A stretch of 64,000 bases of DNA from Geobacter sp. OR-1 (GCF_000813145.1 NZ_BAZF01000006.1:124001-188000), one strand, 5' to 3'; shown: positions 17,456 to 26,037, counted from the first letter of the stretch. A program made the numbers and translations. Notes: generated by a model not told the origin, from the letters alone.

Positions 17456-17644
17456 TTAGGTGATATACCTGTGCAGAAAATACAGTCCGGCTGCAACGGC
17501 TGCGAATATCATGGCCATACGGAGCCAGATTCGACGGCGAATGGTCATCGTGGCTCCCTGTGCAAGAAAGTCACGCAACGACAAGGTGAGGAACACCAGG
17601 AAGATGAACAGAAAAAGGGCGCTGATCAGGGGGATGATCGGCAT
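17456..17644 (-). CDS. Small two-helix membrane protein
   Basis: 62 residues: a hydrophobic helix (about 3-24), a short basic loop (TIRRRIWLR) and a second helix (about 40-57). The ATG at 17644 lies directly after the stop of the HEAT-repeat gene, so it is likely read as part of that unit. No family recognised; coding status rests on position and the clear membrane pattern. Confidence 0.5.
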   Translation of the reverse strand: MPIIPLISALFLFIFLVFLTLSLRDFLAQGATMTIRRRIWLRMAMIFAAVAAGLYFLHRYIT

Positions 17645-18889
17645 CTATTTCATTCCGAGAAGTTGCTTCTGCCGCCAGGCAGGGGCGCATACGTTGAAGA
17701 GAGGCTGGCCGGGGATCATCATGGCAAGTTCCAGGGCGGCGGCATGGCGCTGACGTTGGTAACCAGACCGAAGCACATGCTGGAGGTGGCTTTCCGTAAT
17801 CGGCTGTCCGCAGAGGTAACGGGTTCCGGATATGAATCGCCCGTTGTTTTCCTCCCACCAAGCAGCTATTAGATCTGGGTTCGGCCAGGAAAGATTCTCG
17901 TCGGGGTCGTTCGTCCCTGATTCCTCCAAGTCTTCTTCGTCAACTGACTTAGAGAATGCAGGTGGCTGAGTTTCCAGCTTAACGTCGGCGATATTGACAC
18001 CGGTAATCATGCTAAGGCTCTCCCCAGCCACGCGGGCGACATCAGGAATGGCCATGAGTTCTATAAGAAACGGCACCATACGAGGGTCCCCAATCGCACC
18101 AAGTCCTTGAACCGAGAGACGGACAAGGCCGAGCTTCTGTGAGAGTTCTTCAAGGCGATCAATAGCGGTTTGCTGATCCATGAGCCGTACGGCTAAAGAA
18201 ACTGCCCGTTCACCGAAACATCGATTTTGAGCAAAGGAAATGAGGAGTTCGACTGAAGTCGGTTCTCCCAGAAGGGATGCAGACCATGCTGCCCAGAAGC
18301 GGCAGGCTTCGTCATCATCCTCAAACTGTTGTTTGAGAAGTGGGAGAAAATCCGGATGTCCCAATTCACCTGCTGTCCGAAGCGCTCTAGCCCGCAATGC
18401 CGAGTCGGCATCTTTCAGTGCATCGGTAAGAACCCTTCCGGGGTCTCGACGATGCGCTGCGCTCGCCGCCAAGCCGACATAGCGCCATGGCAAGGAGTCA
18501 TCACCAAGAAGCATGTCAACATAAGGTTCGACCTGTTGCCAGGAAAGCCATCCCAAGGCGGAAATCACTCCCTGGCATAAGTCGGGCTTGGCATCACATG
18601 TTTCTCTGACCACTCGAATGCGGCCTTCTTCGTTACTCTCAAACGCCAGAACCGCCGCAGCAAAGGCTTCTCCCGCGTCTCCTTCCTGCAGAGCTTGTTT
18701 ACAGACGTCCCATCCAGCGTCACCGGCAATCCGAAGCCCGTCGATATGGGCTTCTACCCGTTCATCGTGCTGGCCAAGTCTTGACAAGGTGCTACGAGGG
18801 TCGCCTGTTGCATTAGTCCTCAGCAGCCAGAGGAATGAGGCTTCTTCTGCATGTTGTCCAACAATGTCCAGCAGAATATGGGAAGACAT
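17645..18889 (-). CDS. TIGR02270-type HEAT-repeat protein of T6SS loci
   Basis: 414 residues, soluble, built of HEAT-like helical repeats (ALRARALRTAGELGHPDFLP, ACRFWAAWSASLLGEPTSVE, GLGAIGDPRMVPFLIELMAI). The N-terminal HAEEASFLWLLR and the overall pattern fit TIGR02270, a family repeatedly found in T6SS effector modules near DUF2169 and PAAR-like proteins. Role unknown; an adaptor or effector-loading function is a guess. Its start overlaps the stop of the upstream gene by one base, indicating coupling. It returns to the GC-rich composition of the main T6SS genes after the AT-rich pair upstream. Confidence 0.75.
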   Translation of the reverse strand: MSSHILLDIVGQHAEEASFLWLLRTNATGDPRSTLSRLGQHDERVEAHIDGLRIAGDAGWDVCKQALQEGDAGEAFAAAVLAFESNEEGRIRVVRETCDAKPDLCQGVISALGWLSWQQVEPYVDMLLGDDSLPWRYVGLAASAAHRRDPGRVLTDALKDADSALRARALRTAGELGHPDFLPLLKQQFEDDDEACRFWAAWSASLLGEPTSVELLISFAQNRCFGERAVSLAVRLMDQQTAIDRLEELSQKLGLVRLSVQGLGAIGDPRMVPFLIELMAIPDVARVAGESLSMITGVNIADVKLETQPPAFSKSVDEEDLEESGTNDPDENLSWPNPDLIAAWWEENNGRFISGTRYLCGQPITESHLQHVLRSGYQRQRHAAALELAMMIPGQPLFNVCAPAWRQKQLLGMK

Positions 18890-19704
18890 TACGCTGTCTC
18901 AAATGGGTTAATCGGTGAGCCGTCAGGTAACGGCAATATTATGATTTCCCCACGTTCAATCAGTTGTGGACTTCTAATGCCGGGTAAGTCCTCAAATGGA
19001 CATTTCCCCTGCTGTTTCAAATCCATTATTGCATCTCCTGGCTCTATCCAAAATAGGATCCCTTTTTCTATCCACGGCCGTAAATCAAAATCCAACGCAT
19101 CATTCGATATAGTCCAACCTTTATAGTTCCCCTGCTCATCCAAAACTTGGTATGCCTCTCTTGCCCAAGGTTGATGAAGAAAAGCCCCATGGAATGGTTT
19201 TTCTGAAAAGTAGGCAATTGGATAGCATGAATATTCACCTGTTAAATCAAAACATGAAATGACCGCTTTCATGTTAGCCAGTTCAATTATTCGAGGTATA
19301 ACGAAAGGAACACCAGGACCAGGATAAACAATTTTGTGTTTGGAAGCTTCTGGCACTTCTTTGACACTACCAAAATCGATCGCACCTAATAGCAGTCGAA
19401 AATGTTCACAACTTTGAGGAGCGGGAAAATCAACGATATTGCCTTTAGCCCACCATGGCCCATCAATTCCAAACAGATCAACAACACATTCTAAGACGCC
19501 ATTACATATGGGACAGCGGCTTATAGGAAGAAAAGGTAAAATTTCAGCATATTCTTCAAGAATATCGTCTTCTTCTTTATATAAATCGGAAATTTGTTTT
19601 GAACTTAGAGCGTCACGATATGGATGAGAAGTTAAACGAACTATTTCCCAGTATCTATCAACTATTATCTTTCGTACCTTTCTAAATTCAACAAAATCAA
19701 TCAT
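18889..19704 (-). CDS. Partner, probable immunity protein, of the PAAR-cyclase-like toxin
   Basis: 271 residues, no recognised family, no signal peptide or membrane helix. It contains a Cys cluster (CPIC near residue 64, Cys72 and CEHF near residue 99) that could hold a metal. Aromatic residues are abundant (GPWWAKGN, LRPWIEKGILFWIEPGDA). The start overlaps the end of the toxin gene by 8 bases, so translation is coupled. Base composition is clearly AT-richer than the T6SS core and matches the toxin's C-terminal half, suggesting they moved together. Position and coupling fit an immunity gene; an activator or chaperone of the toxin is also possible. Function is inferred from context only. Confidence 0.6.
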   Translation of the reverse strand: MIDFVEFRKVRKIIVDRYWEIVRLTSHPYRDALSSKQISDLYKEEDDILEEYAEILPFLPISRCPICNGVLECVVDLFGIDGPWWAKGNIVDFPAPQSCEHFRLLLGAIDFGSVKEVPEASKHKIVYPGPGVPFVIPRIIELANMKAVISCFDLTGEYSCYPIAYFSEKPFHGAFLHQPWAREAYQVLDEQGNYKGWTISNDALDFDLRPWIEKGILFWIEPGDAIMDLKQQGKCPFEDLPGIRSPQLIERGEIIILPLPDGSPINPFETA

Positions 19705-20905
19705 GAATTATCACTCCACCTGACCAATATTTCTTTGACGATGCAAAAACTCCAATTTTATCTTTACCAACCTCGCCTTTACCTGCGTACACTTCCCATT
19801 CTGGAGGGATATGGGCATCCTTACACTTATAAAAATTAAAGACATCCTCATATGTTTCACATCGATAAACCTTGCCTTTGGAACCATCAAATACCGTTAA
19901 AGGTTTTTCAGGTTTAAAGAGGGATTTAACCGGTTTTTCATCTGGATGGCCTTTTAAGTAATTGGCGTACTCTGATTGACAACCGTGCATTATCCTGTCA
20001 GGTTCACCAATTGCTCGATTCATCCTTTCACGCAATCTAAAATCCCTTGGCGATTCACCCTGAATTCGGCCTCCACCAGCGTCCAACATGTCCATCATAT
20101 CATAATCACCTGTCAACTTACCCTTAGGGTGCAACCGAGGGTTGTCAAATTTTTTACCTTCCGGCATTTCCATTTGATCTGATACTAACCCCGCAAACTC
20201 ATCTTTCAGCTCTTTTGTCTGAAGATTGTCAGCTTTCCATGTCTTTTCGAGAACATCATGCCCTTTGGAAGGGACACCTTGCTCGAGCCATTTCTTACAG
20301 GCTGGGTTGGTATCTCGAAAAGAGATTATAGCCTTTTCATTTTTACATGTTTCCTTAATTGCATCAAAATCCTTTTGCAGCATTCCAGCTTTATCAGCAG
20401 GATTATCCACACCCTCCCGCGGCACTTCATTTTCTTGTAATTTCTTACATGCATCATCCTTGGTGGCACCTATTTGAGAAATATCGAGCAAGATGATCGG
20501 TTGCTGCCCTTCCGCCGGCGAAGGAACATTCAACGCTGATCCGCAGTTCTGCCCCATAGGGTCTTTTAGTCGAGCCACTGCTTTTCCTTCGACCTTCACG
20601 TCAAAGGAATAATTCATGAACTCCGCTTTCCCCTTGAACTTGTTTGATGCAACGCCACCCGCCGTTCCGGCTTCATCGCCGACACTCATGGCAAATGATG
20701 ATCCTTTGACCATGATACCATTGCCATCCACCGTGACCGTGCTGGATACATCGGTCGCGTCCTTGGAAAGAGCGGTATTGGGGTAGGGTATGGGGACCGG
20801 TCCGGCTGGCGTCGGTGTCTTGCAGAAATCGGGAACAGCAAAGCCGATGCCGTTGCTCTTGGCATGAACTGTTGTCATCATGTTGACGTTCGTTGTACTT
20901 GGCAT
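19697..20905 (-). CDS. T6SS effector: PAAR-like (DUF4150) domain fused to a predicted edema-factor/ExoY-like nucleotidyl cyclase domain
   Basis: 402 residues. Residues 1-135 form a PAAR-like DUF4150 tip domain (FCKTPTPAGPVPIPYPNTAL, MVKGSSFAMSVGDEAGT, DPMGQNCGSALNVPSP). A charged linker follows. From about 193 on, the signature of the anthrax edema factor/CyaA/ExoY family can be traced: FR at 196-197, N200, GV at 210-211, K214-G215, V218, K221, then LTGDYD (D267, D269) and MHG (H307) with N315. The spacings R197-K214 (17) and K214-K221 (7) equal those I recall between R329, K346 and K353 of edema factor. The second Lys to Asp spacing is only 46 residues against about 138, so the subdomain in between is almost absent. 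Predicted activity is making a cyclic nucleotide in the target cell (inference). The 3' half is AT-rich, the PAAR half GC-rich. Confidence 0.7.
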   Translation of the reverse strand: MPSTTNVNMMTTVHAKSNGIGFAVPDFCKTPTPAGPVPIPYPNTALSKDATDVSSTVTVDGNGIMVKGSSFAMSVGDEAGTAGGVASNKFKGKAEFMNYSFDVKVEGKAVARLKDPMGQNCGSALNVPSPAEGQQPIILLDISQIGATKDDACKKLQENEVPREGVDNPADKAGMLQKDFDAIKETCKNEKAIISFRDTNPACKKWLEQGVPSKGHDVLEKTWKADNLQTKELKDEFAGLVSDQMEMPEGKKFDNPRLHPKGKLTGDYDMMDMLDAGGGRIQGESPRDFRLRERMNRAIGEPDRIMHGCQSEYANYLKGHPDEKPVKSLFKPEKPLTVFDGSKGKVYRCETYEDVFNFYKCKDAHIPPEWEVYAGKGEVGKDKIGVFASSKKYWSGGVIIHD

Positions 20906-20916
20906 GATCTCCCTAC

Positions 20917-21978
20917 CTAAGCAGCAGAAATAACTGCTGCTTCCCGTGCCCCTTCATCGGACGCACCCCAGACCAGAACCCTATCAGTCCCTGAGTACCC
21001 CTTGTAAAGGGCTGTTGCTGCCCAGGCAACCGCCATAGCACCGCTGGCCGCGCCAGAGTCACCGATGTACTCTGCTGGATGCCAGTGTCTATGTCCACCT
21101 TCAAGATGGAACTTCGCCCTGCTCACGGCGTACATCCATTCATAGGCACGATACCGCTCACCATTAAGATCGGAAATTGCCAGTTCAGTTTTGTCGTTAC
21201 GCAGATGGCCAAGCACCCCTTTGAAAACTTTGCTCAGAACCTGGCCAGTATTCGGTTTACCTAAGGGAATACCTTCATGTGCTCCCGACGCGCCGAGAAG
21301 GACCGCTCTGATGCACCCCCCCCGGTCCAGAGCGGCATCCTCCCGTTCAAGCACAATAAACCCTGCTGCCTCTCCCGGCAGGATGCCGGAGCTTTTCCCC
21401 TTATCGCGAAGTCTGCCTGCCTCCTCAAGGAAGTGAACCGAACGCGGACAGATCCAGGAGTCTACCCCTCCTACAATGGCTATTTCTTCTCTTCCAGACG
21501 CTATATCATCTGCAGCATCGCGCAAGGCGCATAAAAATGCCGCTCGCCCCTTTTCATAGAGCCGCAACTGCAAACCATTCATCCCAGCAAGACATTCCCG
21601 CTGAAAACCGTCGGTCATCGAGGATCCATATTGCAGCACCCTGTCGGCCGGATTTTGGGCTGGCATGCCAAGATAAACATTACACTGCTTAGTATTATCA
21701 ATTCCGGCGTCGGCTACAGTTTCCAGAAAAGCAGTCTTTGCTAAACGCAGCAGCCGAGCAACACCCAACCGCCCAGCAGGAATAAGTGGGACCTCGCCAC
21801 CGGTGATGGGCAGAGGCTCTCCATTCCTATCCTTCATAAATAATCCTGGCAATTCAGCTATCCTTGATATGCCGGCACGCATCGCCGCCGTTGTAGCCGG
21901 CGCTGAAAGCCCTACGGGGGTTACCGCCCCCCATCCGGTTATGGCGAGTCTGCCACTCCATCGAACGATATCGGCCAT
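20917..21978 (-). CDS. Degenerate beta-ketoacyl-synthase-like (thiolase fold) protein of T6SS effector modules
   Basis: 353 residues. The N-terminus (LAITGWGAVTPVGLSAPATT), IAIVGGVDSW, the SSGILPGEAAGFIVLER stretch and IGDSGAASGAMA follow ketoacyl synthases. However, the nucleophile Cys of the usual ACASG turn is missing: the aligned region reads KGRAAFLCALRDAADDI, with Arg near position 145. The two active-site His motifs are also not recognisable. It is therefore probably a pseudo-enzyme. Such proteins recur beside DUF2169 and PAAR-like genes in T6SS loci, suggesting a structural or effector-preparation role. It overlaps DUF2169 by one base and precedes the toxin by 11 bases. Confidence 0.78.
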   Translation of the reverse strand: MADIVRWSGRLAITGWGAVTPVGLSAPATTAAMRAGISRIAELPGLFMKDRNGEPLPITGGEVPLIPAGRLGVARLLRLAKTAFLETVADAGIDNTKQCNVYLGMPAQNPADRVLQYGSSMTDGFQRECLAGMNGLQLRLYEKGRAAFLCALRDAADDIASGREEIAIVGGVDSWICPRSVHFLEEAGRLRDKGKSSGILPGEAAGFIVLEREDAALDRGGCIRAVLLGASGAHEGIPLGKPNTGQVLSKVFKGVLGHLRNDKTELAISDLNGERYRAYEWMYAVSRAKFHLEGGHRHWHPAEYIGDSGAASGAMAVAWAATALYKGYSGTDRVLVWGASDEGAREAAVISAA

Positions 21979-22997
21979 CAGCTGTTCTCCGTCAAACTGA
22001 CTTCAACAGCACGGGTTGTTTCGAGATAACCATGCACCATCTTGGTAGCCCGCCAGATCATATATAGCTTCATGCCATCGGTATCAATATGTACGGTATC
22101 CAGACAGCCCAAAAGATTTACCTGTGACTTGGGCAACCGTACTTTGAAGCAGGGAGTTACTGTTGGAAGGTCGAATTCCAGTTTCCCTTGAGGAGTTGTT
22201 CCAGTAATAAGACAATGCTCACCACCAGATAAATACTTATGGGCTATCAAGCCGGGTGGGGCAGTCTGGTAAAAGCGATCATCGAAGTCATCTGGCAACA
22301 GAGGAGCCCGTTCTTCAAGCCAGTTCGCGTCACAAGTCCCAGTGTAAGACAAGCGGGGTTGCCAATGCGGTGCAACCGGACAAAAACCGATCGTCGGAAC
22401 GAGATCTTTGGGATTCCTGATCAGGTATTGTGGGTGTTCAATATTGGGCAATTTCAGTCCGTCAATGATTCTCTTAGTTTCAGTTGCCAAGAATCCTGTA
22501 CCGACAGGATTTTCAGGAAAAAATTGAGTATTTCCCCTATCCCCAGAAGAACCATCCACCCCGCCAAAGGCGTTTTCCCAGACCAAAGGAATACTTTCAA
22601 ACGGTAACGGTTTGGATATCCATGTTGAGCCGCCCGATGTACACCAATAGCGGTCGCCAAAAACAATAGCGCGCTGTATAACCTCTCCAACCTTAATCAC
22701 CACTTCGGCATACGGGGTATCGCGATTTGGAGCGAAGGCATGTCCTGTTAGAGTAATTCCGGTAGAAGGTTTAGGTAGAGAAAAATCCCCTGCTAGTAGA
22801 AGTCCTGACTTACCTGGTTCACCAGCATAAACATCGGCGGCATTGAAAGCATTCTGCTCTTCGGCAATTCTGGGTATAGTATTCTTAGGGGTGATGGCAT
22901 AGGTTGCCTTCAGGAGAAACAGGAAAGATTCTTCCCCATTCTGGTTGAAGTATGCCAACCGTTCAGCGGCAAATGGAGTATTATTTATGATCTCCAT
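21978..22997 (-). CDS. DUF2169 family T6SS effector adaptor
   Basis: 339 residues, soluble. The N-terminus MEIINNTPFAAERLAYFNQN and the middle (IPLVWENAFGGVDGSS, GFCPVAPHWQPRLSYTGTCD) are characteristic of DUF2169. Family members are encoded between vgrG and PAAR-like effectors and are thought to help load PAAR-tipped cargo on VgrG. Here it sits between a VgrG/DUF6484 pair and the PAAR-like toxin, in line with such a job for the toxin encoded two genes downstream. Confidence 0.88.
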   Translation of the reverse strand: MEIINNTPFAAERLAYFNQNGEESFLFLLKATYAITPKNTIPRIAEEQNAFNAADVYAGEPGKSGLLLAGDFSLPKPSTGITLTGHAFAPNRDTPYAEVVIKVGEVIQRAIVFGDRYWCTSGGSTWISKPLPFESIPLVWENAFGGVDGSSGDRGNTQFFPENPVGTGFLATETKRIIDGLKLPNIEHPQYLIRNPKDLVPTIGFCPVAPHWQPRLSYTGTCDANWLEERAPLLPDDFDDRFYQTAPPGLIAHKYLSGGEHCLITGTTPQGKLEFDLPTVTPCFKVRLPKSQVNLLGCLDTVHIDTDGMKLYMIWRATKMVHGYLETTRAVEVSLTENS

Positions 22998-23014
22998 AGG
23001 AGACTCCCAACGGC

Positions 23015-23512
23015 TTAATTGATATCAACATGCCCACCCTTTATTCTGTTTGCGCCTGAAGATTTGGACAATACATGAGCGCCACTAATGACGATCTTGC
23101 CGTCCTTGCGGATCTGGATGCTCCCCTTTCCGCACTTAAGGATGACCTCGTCTTCTGCCTCAATCGTGATCTGTCTGCCGTCGATCAGGAGATCCCGTGA
23201 TTCCTCTCTCTTTTCCCCGGCAATCTCCAGGGAAAGGAGCCCCTCAAGCGGGTCTGCCATCAGCCCGACAATGATAGGCCTTTCCGGGTCCCCTTTCTCG
23301 AAGACGAGCAGCAGTTCCCTGCCGCGCTGGTCATGTCGCGCCAGTTCGTCCCTGCTGATTCCTGACAGCATCCTGGCCGGGTAAGGCCCCTCGCCATCGA
23401 CCATGACAAGGATCTCACCCTGCCGGTTCGTCCCTGCCAAAGTTCCGATGCACGGAGACATCGTACATTGCTCGGTCACTATCTCTTCTGCACGATGGAG
23501 CTGTTTAAGCAT
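23015..23512 (-). CDS. DUF6484-type T6SS protein related to the VgrG spike base
   Basis: 165 residues. The first half has a gp5-like OB-fold pattern (GTLAGTNRQGEILVMVDGEG, ELLLVFEKGDPERPIIVGLM, compare the GDPDRPIITG loop of VgrG). The C-terminal part is a short beta-helix-like repeat (ILKCGKGSIQIRKDGKIVI, then GAHVLSKSSGANRIKGG), again as in the VgrG tail. It lies 14 bases after vgrG. The DUF6484 name is from memory. Probably a spike-associated accessory linking VgrG to the effector module. Confidence 0.75.
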   Translation of the reverse strand: MLKQLHRAEEIVTEQCTMSPCIGTLAGTNRQGEILVMVDGEGPYPARMLSGISRDELARHDQRGRELLLVFEKGDPERPIIVGLMADPLEGLLSLEIAGEKREESRDLLIDGRQITIEAEDEVILKCGKGSIQIRKDGKIVISGAHVLSKSSGANRIKGGHVDIN

Positions 23513-23526
23513 GGCAGATCCTCATA

Positions 23527-25608
23527 TCAGTTGGCGCTGACCTTTGACCCTTTCAGGATAAGATCGCTTGATGCCTTGGCGCTGATCTTGCCCGAACCGG
23601 TCATGATGATGTCTTTGCCTTTTATGGTGATGGTCCCGTTCTTTTTCATGGTTATGGAAGAGTCGCCGCACACAATGGTCAACTGGTCGGCGATTTCGAT
23701 GGTTCCGTTTTTCCCGCCGTTGATGCTGAAATTCTCTCCTGAGACCAGACTCATGTTCTTGCCGGCATTTTCGGTGATATTGTCACCGGCATCGACCGAT
23801 TTGTCCTTAGCCACATTCTCGCTGCTCTCGGCGCCGACATTCACGAATTTGGCCGCGCCGATCTCCTCGGCCTTTGCGCCCCCCACGGTTTCGTTCATCG
23901 CCGCGCCGACACTAACCTGATACCCCCCGCCGATGGTCAACTCCTTGGCGGCCCCGATGGTTTCCGTCTTGTTGATGGTGACGGTCTCGTTCTTGTTGGC
24001 ACCGATGGACTCGGTCTGGTTCTTCACGACTTGCAGCGTCTCGTTGTTGCCGATGGTCTGGTTCTTGTCGTTCAGGATGGCGATGGTCCAGTCTTTCTGG
24101 CCATGGAGAAAGATCTCCTCGTTACCCTTCTTGTCCTCGAACCGGAGTTCGTTGAACCCGCCCCCTCCCTTTGAGGATTCGGACTTGATGACGCTTCTGG
24201 TCTTGTCGTCCGGCAGCGGGTACGGCGGGGTGTTGGCGCCATGATAGACCCGGCCAGTGATGATCGGCCGGTCGGGATCCCCTTCTAGGAAATCGACCAC
24301 AACCTCCTGGCCGATCCTCGGGATGCAGATGGCGCCCCAGCCGGAGCCGGCCCATGCCTGGCTGACCCTGATCCAGCAGGAGCTCTTGTCGTCCTTTTTA
24401 CCTTCCCGGTCCCAGTGGAACTGCACCTTGACCCGGCCATGCTTGTCCGGGTAGATCTCCTCGCCGGACGGGCCAACAACGATGGCGGTCTGGGCACCTT
24501 TGACGAACGGCTTGTGGCTTGTGCATTGGGGCCGGAACGGGACGTCATAGGGTATGCATTCAAAACTGTTGCAGTACGAATGCCCTGTATCGTTATACCC
24601 CTCGACCGCTTCGTGGATGACACTGACCAGGAGATAATCCTTGTTGTTCAGGTCGCGGCGGTAGTGATCGGTCAGTGTGAACCGGTAGCCGCTGGTAAAG
24701 GCCCGGCAGCTCCCCCCGCCGGCGATCTTCGTAATCTGGGCCTCCTCCGCCTCCATCCGGATCTTGGCCAGCCGGTCGCCGTCCGTCTTTGTACCGTAGA
24801 GACCGGGAAAATCGTAGATCTCCCGTTCGCCCGGACCCAGCTTGGTCTTGCTCGGCACCACCACCGACAGGTCGGTGCCGGGGATCTCGAAGTTATAGTC
24901 GGTCAGCGAGTATTTCCCGACCCGGATCTGCCTGCTCAATTCCAGCGACGTTATCACATCCTCGTCCAGCAGCGCCTCGCCGCTCAGCTGGTATGTCGCC
25001 GACTTCTGCCCCGGACAGGGGCGGCTGGACGAAGGGTCGTCACTGATGACCATGGTGTGTTTAGCGTCTTCATGCTCGAAGAAATAAAAGATCCCCTCCT
25101 CCTCCATGAGCCGCGAGACGAAGTTGAAATCGGTTTCCCGGTACTGGACGCAGTAGTCGCGCTTGGGATAGCTCTTCTGGAGCTTCAGGCGGTAATCCTT
25201 CACCCCTTGATCCTTGAAGACCTTGTCGATGATGTCGGCGACCGACTTGCTCTGAAAGATGCGGATATCGGTAGTCTTGGTCAGGACCCAGACCCAGGGC
25301 ACGAGGGTGGCACGGTAACAGGAGAACCTGGGGTCGCCACCCTTTTCGTCCCCCCCTCTCCCCTGGGAAAAACTGGCGATGATCCCGTTGAAATACCGGG
25401 TGGAGCCGTCGGCAAGCGACAGGGACACGGTCACGTTCTGGCCGATGATCGCCTCGAAAGAGATGTCGTGCTTCTCCGAAAGCATCGCCAGATCGAAGCT
25501 GAACAACCGGGAGATCTCTTCCCGCCCCTTCAGTTCGGTGAGCAGAAGGGTATCCTTGCCGAGCGGAGTCTTGATGGAGATCAGTTTTTCGTCCTGGGTG
25601 TATGCCAT
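23527..25608 (-). CDS. vgrG: T6SS spike protein VgrG (TssI)
   Basis: 693 residues. gp27-like base domain (about 1-390: LITTELKG-type start, YCVQYRETDFNFVSRLMEEE) followed by the gp5 OB-fold (GRVKVQFHWDREGKK, CWIRVSQAWAGSGWGAICIP, EVVVDFLEGDPDRPIITGRV). A long beta-helix of NETV/GAAK-type repeats runs to the end (DLILKGSKVSAN). No extra C-terminal effector domain is present, so cargo must be carried non-covalently, fitting the PAAR-like toxin encoded downstream. It forms the puncturing tip of the tube. Confidence 0.96.
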   Translation of the reverse strand: MAYTQDEKLISIKTPLGKDTLLLTELKGREEISRLFSFDLAMLSEKHDISFEAIIGQNVTVSLSLADGSTRYFNGIIASFSQGRGGDEKGGDPRFSCYRATLVPWVWVLTKTTDIRIFQSKSVADIIDKVFKDQGVKDYRLKLQKSYPKRDYCVQYRETDFNFVSRLMEEEGIFYFFEHEDAKHTMVISDDPSSSRPCPGQKSATYQLSGEALLDEDVITSLELSRQIRVGKYSLTDYNFEIPGTDLSVVVPSKTKLGPGEREIYDFPGLYGTKTDGDRLAKIRMEAEEAQITKIAGGGSCRAFTSGYRFTLTDHYRRDLNNKDYLLVSVIHEAVEGYNDTGHSYCNSFECIPYDVPFRPQCTSHKPFVKGAQTAIVVGPSGEEIYPDKHGRVKVQFHWDREGKKDDKSSCWIRVSQAWAGSGWGAICIPRIGQEVVVDFLEGDPDRPIITGRVYHGANTPPYPLPDDKTRSVIKSESSKGGGGFNELRFEDKKGNEEIFLHGQKDWTIAILNDKNQTIGNNETLQVVKNQTESIGANKNETVTINKTETIGAAKELTIGGGYQVSVGAAMNETVGGAKAEEIGAAKFVNVGAESSENVAKDKSVDAGDNITENAGKNMSLVSGENFSINGGKNGTIEIADQLTIVCGDSSITMKKNGTITIKGKDIIMTGSGKISAKASSDLILKGSKVSAN

Positions 25609-25626
25609 GACGCGCCCCTTCCCGTT

Positions 25627-26037
25627 TCAGAGCAGCTTAAGGTTGTAGACTGCATGGCCGACATGAATATGGCTCAAGTCGCCGTTTTCGTTTACCGCAT
25701 CAAAGGTGATCAATCCCTCTGCCGGTTTTCGACTGGCAGGGAGAACAGTTCCGTCCACATTTATATAAATGTAGTCATGAACCACACTATCGATCTTGAT
25801 CCGATCATCATCTCGAGTATCCATGATCAAGTTATACAACGATGAATTCGGAACAAGGTAGCAGATGGCTTTGAGCATAAAATTGTATACCTGGTCCTGG
25901 GCTCCGACCCTGTCCATATTGATCGGGGCACACCGGAGAATTCTGTTCGACCAAACCCGATACTCGGAATTTCCCCTTTTGTTCACCGTATTCTGCGTCT
26001 GAAACCGACACTGGACATTGTCCCAAGTCTTGGCCAT
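25627..26037 (-). CDS. Unknown protein between clpV and vgrG
   Basis: 136 residues from the ATG at 26037, chosen over an ATG at 26049 because GGAGGAG lies about 5 bases upstream of the inner one. Predicted mixed alpha/beta, soluble, no Cys cluster or membrane helix. Recognisable stretches are WSNRILRCAPINMDR, AICYLVPNSSLYNLIMDTRD and a C-terminal HIHVGHAVYNLKLL. I do not recognise a family. Its position directly upstream of vgrG, with 18-base gaps on both sides, suggests a spike-related or VgrG-folding role (guess). Confidence 0.7.
   Translation of the reverse strand: MAKTWDNVQCRFQTQNTVNKRGNSEYRVWSNRILRCAPINMDRVGAQDQVYNFMLKAICYLVPNSSLYNLIMDTRDDDRIKIDSVVHDYIYINVDGTVLPASRKPAEGLITFDAVNENGDLSHIHVGHAVYNLKLL

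Noticed and set aside
24415-25845. Long open frame opposite vgrG
   Set aside because: It is the reverse-strand shadow of a clear VgrG; no family resemblance, high Asp/Gly/Pro typical of antisense frames in GC-rich DNA.
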